This document shows, in pieces, positions 6,028 through 9,480 of a stretch of DNA of 9,480 nucleotides (position 1 is the stretch's first letter; each line of letters starts with the position of its first letter). A program made the position numbers and the translations under genes. This DNA is from Hyphomicrobiales bacterium (GTDB taxonomy: Bacteria; Pseudomonadota; Alphaproteobacteria; Rhizobiales; Xanthobacteraceae). The stretch is taken from positions 1 through 9,480 of the forward strand of contig JAFKKQ010000062.1 of assembly GCA_017304505.1 (NCBI GenBank). The letters run 5' to 3'. Below the pieces are notes generated by a model. It made no database searches, had not been told where the DNA came from, and was given only the letters and a program-made list of their open reading frames with translations.

Positions 6028-8443
6028 AGCCGCGCAGCACGCCGCCGGTGCGTTTGCCGATCTCGGCGACGAGCTTGGCGGCAAGCGCGTCGATCTCTTT
6101 CTCGGTGAGCGTCTTGTCTCGCGGTTGAATCGTCACCGCGATGGCGACCGACTTCTTGCCCTCTTCGATGCCCTTGCCTTCGTAGACATCGAACACGGTG
6201 ACACTGGTGATGAGCTTGCGGTCGGCGGCCTGCGCCGTGCGCACGATGTCGCCGGCCTTCACGGCACGATCCACCACGAAGGCGAAGTCGCGCGAGATCG
6301 GCTGGAACGGCGAAAGCTCCAGCACCGGCTTGGCGCGCGTTGCTTTGGCCTTGCTCTCGGGAATGCGCTCCAGGATCACCTCGAAGGCGACCAGCGGTCC
6401 TTCCGCGCCCAGCGTTTCGAGCGCGCGCGGATGCAACTCGCCGAAGTGGCCGAGGATATTCTGCGGGCCGATCTGGATGGTGCCGGACCGGCCAGGGTGG
6501 AACCACGCCGGTCCGCCGGGCACGACCTGCAGCGCCTGCGCCGGTGCGCCGGCGGCGGCGAGCACCGCAAAGGCATCGGCTTTGGCGTCGAAAGCATCGA
6601 CCGCCACAGTCTTGCCCGACCAGTGCCGACCCGCGCCGTCGCTCTTGGCGAGTGCGCGTCGCACGCCGGTCGCCGCCGTGAACTGATCGTCCGGGGTGTC
6701 GCCCTTGAAGACCTGCCCGACCTCGAACAGTGCCACATCGGCAAAGCCGCGGTCGGCGTTGCGCTGGGCGGCGGCGACGAGGCTCGGAATAAGGCTCGGC
6801 CGCATGTCGGACAATTCCGCCGCGATGGGGTTGGCGAGCGCCAACTCTGGCTGGCCGCCGCCGAACAATCCGGCCTGCGGCTTGGAGATGAAGGACCAGG
6901 TGACCGCTTCGGTCAGTCCGCGGGCGGCCAGCGCTCGGCGCGCCTTGCGTGTGCGCCGCTGCAGCGTGGTCAGCACCGGTTTGCGCGGCGCGTCGCCGCG
7001 GCCGAATCGTGTCGAGGGGATGCGATCGACGACGACGATGCGCACGATCTCCTCGACGATGTCGGCCTTGCCCTCGATGTCGGGCCGCCACGAGGGAGCT
7101 GCGACCTTCACGCGCTGGTCCTGACCGGCGACGAAGAAGCCGAGCTTGGTCAGTACGCGACGCATCTCGGCCAGGCTCAGGTCGAGCCCGGCAAGGCGCT
7201 TGAGCTCGCTTGTCGGGAAGTCGATCACTTTGTCGGGGGCCTCAGCCTTGCCCGCGACCGTGATTTCCGAAGGCGTGCCGCCGCAGAGCTCGAGCACCAT
7301 CTGCGTCGCCAATTCCATCCCCGGCAGCATGAAATTCGGATCGACACCGCGCTCGAAGCGGTAGCGCGCGTCCGAGTTGATGCCGAGCTTGCGCCCGGTC
7401 TGGGCGATGTTGATCGGCTCCCACAGCGCCGATTCGATCAGAACGTCGGTGGTGTTCTCGTCGCAGCCCGACGCCTCTCCGCCCATGATGCCGGCAAGCG
7501 ATTCGACGCCGTTGTCGTCGGCGATCACGCACATGGCGTTGTCGAGCGTATAGGTCTTGCCGTCGAGCGCGAGCAGCGTCTCGCCGTTGTGCGCGCGGCG
7601 TACGATGAGATTGCCCTTCACCTTGGCGGCGTCGAACACGTGCAGCGGGCGGCCGCGATCGAAGGTGATGAAGTTGGTGATGTCCACCAGCGCGTTGATC
7701 GGGCGAAGACCGATGGCCTTGAGCCGGCGTTGCAGCCAATCGGGCGACGGGCCGTTCTTGACGCCGCGCACCAGGCGAAGCGCGAACGCCGGGCAGAGCG
7801 ATGGCGACGGGCCGAAGTCGAGCGTCACCGAGACGGGGCAGGGAAACTCGCCCTTGACCGGCTTCGGCGTGCGCTCCTTGAAGTCGCCAATGTCGGCGGC
7901 GGCGAGATCGCGGGCGATGCCGTTGACGCCGGTGCAGTCCGGCCGGTTCGGCGTGAGGTTGATGTCGATCACCGCATCGTCAAGGCCGGCATACTTGGCG
8001 TAGCCGCTTCCGACCGGCGCATCCGCCGGCAATTCGATGATGCCGTCGTGATCGTCGGATACGCCAATTTCCGCGCCCGAGATCATCATGCCGCGGCTCT
8101 CGACGCCGCGGATGTTGCCGATGGCGAGTGTGATGTTCTTGCCGGGCACGTAGGCGCCGGGCGGCCCGAACACGGCCGTCATACCGCCGCGGGCGTTGGG
8201 CGCGCCGCACACCACCTGGATCGGCTTGCCGTCGCCGGTGTCCACCATGCAGACGCGCAGCCGGTCGGCGTTGGGGTGTTGCACGGTCGAGATCACACGC
8301 GCGATGACGTAGGGCGCGAGCGTCTTGCCGGGGTCTTCGACGCTTTCGACCTCGAGGCCGATCATCGTGAGCTTCTCGACGATCTGCCCCAGCGCGGCGT
8401 CGGTGTCGAGGTGCTCTTTCAGCCAGGAGAGGGTGAATTTCAT
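6026..8443 (-). CDS. pheT: phenylalanyl-tRNA synthetase beta subunit
   Basis: 805 residues, the normal length for bacterial PheT. It pairs with PheS as an (alpha-beta)2 enzyme that charges tRNA-Phe. Domains in order: N-terminal [18 protein letters not shown]-fold tRNA-binding domain (~39-147; [19 protein letters not shown]); B3/4 editing domain (~205-385; [38 protein letters not shown]); B5 domain (~405-475; [20 protein letters not shown]); inactive synthetase-like core (~480-690); and FDX-ACB anticodon-binding domain (~711-805; [13 protein letters not shown] to the C-terminus). The start at ATG 8443 is supported by GGGAGG 9 nt upstream and by the family N-terminus. The frame is open further upstream but that is not PheT-like. 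The ATG overlaps the pheS TGA (ATGA), indicating translational coupling. Confidence 0.96.
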   Translation of the reverse strand: MKFTLSWLKEHLDTDAALGQIVEKLTMIGLEVESVEDPGKTLAPYVIARVISTVQHPNADRLRVCMVDTGDGKPIQVVCGAPNARGGMTAVFGPPGAYVPGKNITLAIGNIRGVESRGMMISGAEIGVSDDHDGIIELPADAPVGSGYAKYAGLDDAVIDINLTPNRPDCTGVNGIARDLAAADIGDFKERTPKPVKGEFPCPVSVTLDFGPSPSLCPAFALRLVRGVKNGPSPDWLQRRLKAIGLRPINALVDITNFITFDRGRPLHVFDAAKVKGNLIVRRAHNGETLLALDGKTYTLDNAMCVIADDNGVESLAGIMGGEASGCDENTTDVLIESALWEPINIAQTGRKLGINSDARYRFERGVDPNFMLPGMELATQMVLELCGGTPSEITVAGKAEAPDKVIDFPTSELKRLAGLDLSLAEMRRVLTKLGFFVAGQDQRVKVAAPSWRPDIEGKADIVEEIVRIVVVDRIPSTRFGRGDAPRKPVLTTLQRRTRKARRALAARGLTEAVTWSFISKPQAGLFGGGQPELALANPIAAELSDMRPSLIPSLVAAAQRNADRGFADVALFEVGQVFKGDTPDDQFTAATGVRRALAKSDGAGRHWSGKTVAVDAFDAKADAFAVLAAAGAPAQALQVVPGGPAWFHPGRSGTIQIGPQNILGHFGELHPRALETLGAEGPLVAFEVILERIPESKAKATRAKPVLELSPFQPISRDFAFVVDRAVKAGDIVRTAQAADRKLITSVTVFDVYEGKGIEEGKKSVAIAVTIQPRDKTLTEKEIDALAAKLVAEIGKRTGGVLRG

Positions 8444-9480
8444 GCGCTTAAGCCTCCCGCCAGCGTCGGGAAATCGAGCGGACGGAAACCATAGTGCGAG
8501 GGCCAGCGCACGTCGGCCTCGAAGAAGGCGCGCAGGTCCGGCATGCCGTACTTCAGCATGGCGATGCGGTCGATGCCCATGCCCCAGGCGAAGCCTTGGT
8601 ATTCGTCGGGATCGAGGCCGCAGTTGCGCAGCACGTTCGGATGCACCATGCCGCAGCCGAGAATCTCCAGCCAATCCTCGCCCTCGCCAAAGCGCACCTC
8701 GTCCTTGTCGCGCCGGCATTGGATGTCGACTTCGAGCGACGGCTCGGTGAAGGGAAAGAATGACGGCCGAAATCGCATCTTGACGTTGTCGACCTCGAAG
8801 AACGCTTTGCAGAACTCCTCAAGGATCCACTTGAGATGGCCAAGGTGCGCGCCCTTGTCGATCACCAAGCCTTCGACCTGATGGAACATCGGCGTGTGGG
8901 TCTGGTCGGAGTCGCTGCGGTAGGTGCGGCCGGGGATGATGACGCGGATCGGCGGCTTTGTGCTGAGCATGGTGCGCACCTGTACCGGCGAGGTGTGGGT
9001 GCGCAGCAGGAGCCGTGAGCCGTCGCGCTTCGGATTGAAGTAGAACGTGTCGTGCATCTCGCGGGCCGGATGGCCCTCGGGAAAGTTCAGCTTGGTGAAG
9101 TTGTAATCGTCGGTCTCGATATCTGGCCCTTCGGCGACGGCGAAACCCATGTCGGCGAAGATCGCGGTCAATTCGTCCACGACCTGGCTGATCGGATGCA
9201 CGCGGCCGGTTTCGGCCGGCGCTTCGCGTGTCGGCAGCGTGACGTCGACGGTTTCGGTGGCGAGCCGCGCATCGAGCGCGGCGGTCTTGAAGGCGTCACG
9301 GCGGGCGAGAAGCGCGGCGTTGACGCGGTCCTTCAGCCCGTTGATCGCGGGGCCCTGGGTCCGGCGCTCGTCCGGGGTGAGGCCGCCGAGCGTCTTGAGC
9401 AACGCGGTTACCGAGCCGCTCTTGCCGAGGGTCGCGATCCGCACCGCCTCCAGCGCCGCCTCGTCGGCGGCGGCGGCGAT
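8440..9480 (-). CDS. pheS: phenylalanyl-tRNA synthetase alpha subunit (partial, N-terminus outside window)
   Basis: The 346 residues visible are nearly the whole protein (bacterial PheS is roughly 330-360). The frame is open at the right edge, beginning [22 protein letters not shown], so a few N-terminal residues are missing. A GTG at 9444 is in frame but inside the conserved region, so it is not the start. The N-terminal coiled coil that contacts tRNA precedes the class II catalytic core. Motif 1 lies around [19 protein letters not shown]. The substrate and motif 2 region has [14 protein letters not shown] and [21 protein letters not shown]. Motif 3 is [16 protein letters not shown]. All are intact, so this should be the active phenylalanine-adenylating subunit. 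It is upstream of and overlaps pheT by ATGA. The operon promoter is outside the window. Confidence 0.95.
   Translation of the reverse strand: MAAAADEAALEAVRIATLGKSGSVTALLKTLGGLTPDERRTQGPAINGLKDRVNAALLARRDAFKTAALDARLATETVDVTLPTREAPAETGRVHPISQVVDELTAIFADMGFAVAEGPDIETDDYNFTKLNFPEGHPAREMHDTFYFNPKRDGSRLLLRTHTSPVQVRTMLSTKPPIRVIIPGRTYRSDSDQTHTPMFHQVEGLVIDKGAHLGHLKWILEEFCKAFFEVDNVKMRFRPSFFPFTEPSLEVDIQCRRDKDEVRFGEGEDWLEILGCGMVHPNVLRNCGLDPDEYQGFAWGMGIDRIAMLKYGMPDLRAFFEADVRWPSHYGFRPLDFPTLAGGLSA

Noticed and set aside
6125..8494. A 789-codon open frame on the plus strand lying opposite pheT
   Set aside because: It is antisense to an intact, clearly recognisable pheT. Its residue content (rich in Arg, Ala, Gly, Asp, His) is that of a GC-rich antisense shadow, and it has no family motifs.
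8444..8719. Upstream in-frame extension of pheT into pheS (to 8719)
   Set aside because: The added residues are Arg-rich and are the pheS gene read in another frame. The family N-terminus [12 protein letters not shown] and the GGGAGG site fix the start at 8443.
1..9480. tRNA, rRNA, CRISPR, insertion sequence, toxin-antitoxin or phage defence genes
   Set aside because: I looked on both strands and found no direct-repeat arrays, transposase motifs, tRNA-like cloverleaf or defence-family signatures. The SNase-fold protein alone is not evidence for a defence system.

Overview
The window is about 9.5 kb of GC-rich, densely coding chromosomal DNA. It most likely comes from an alphaproteobacterium of the Rhizobiales/Hyphomicrobiales type (Bradyrhizobium, Rhodopseudomonas or Xanthobacteraceae-like). 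This rests on the protein families and their order: a very large NAD-glutamate dehydrogenase, rsmB followed by a heparinase II/III-like gene and purH, a DUF1674/SdhAF4 protein divergent from rsmB, and pheS-pheT. No mobile element, CRISPR array, rRNA or tRNA gene was seen. Taxonomic placement is inference from family knowledge, not a database result.

Layout. At the left edge, the last ~90 residues of an NAD-specific glutamate dehydrogenase run rightwards and converge on purH. From 311 to 5045 a leftward block reads, in transcription order, rsmB (16S rRNA m5C methyltransferase), a heparinase II/III-like protein, and purH. The last two are joined by an ATGA stop/start overlap. A candidate promoter lies between rsmB and the heparinase-like gene. 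Divergent from rsmB is a small rightward SdhAF4/DUF1674 gene, then an AT-rich spacer, then a rightward gene for a membrane-anchored or exported staphylococcal-nuclease-fold protein. That gene converges on pheT. pheT and pheS run leftward, again with an ATGA overlap, and pheS leaves the window at the right edge.

How the genes relate. The content is housekeeping: purine synthesis (purH), ribosome maturation (rsmB), tRNA charging (pheST), glutamate catabolism (gdhB) and succinate dehydrogenase assembly. The heparinase-like protein and the nuclease are the only accessory-looking members.

The main anomaly is purH. It is split into two frames by an apparent ~61-bp deletion in the IMP cyclohydrolase domain. 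The deletion removes the segment between the NLYP and [13 protein letters not shown] motifs, including the aspartate of the IDIGG motif. This is either a real lesion or an assembly/sequencing error. The other points of interest are two candidate leaderless promoters (SdhAF4 and nuclease genes), one with a perfect 8-bp dyad at the start codon. I found no convincing new multi-gene system in this window.
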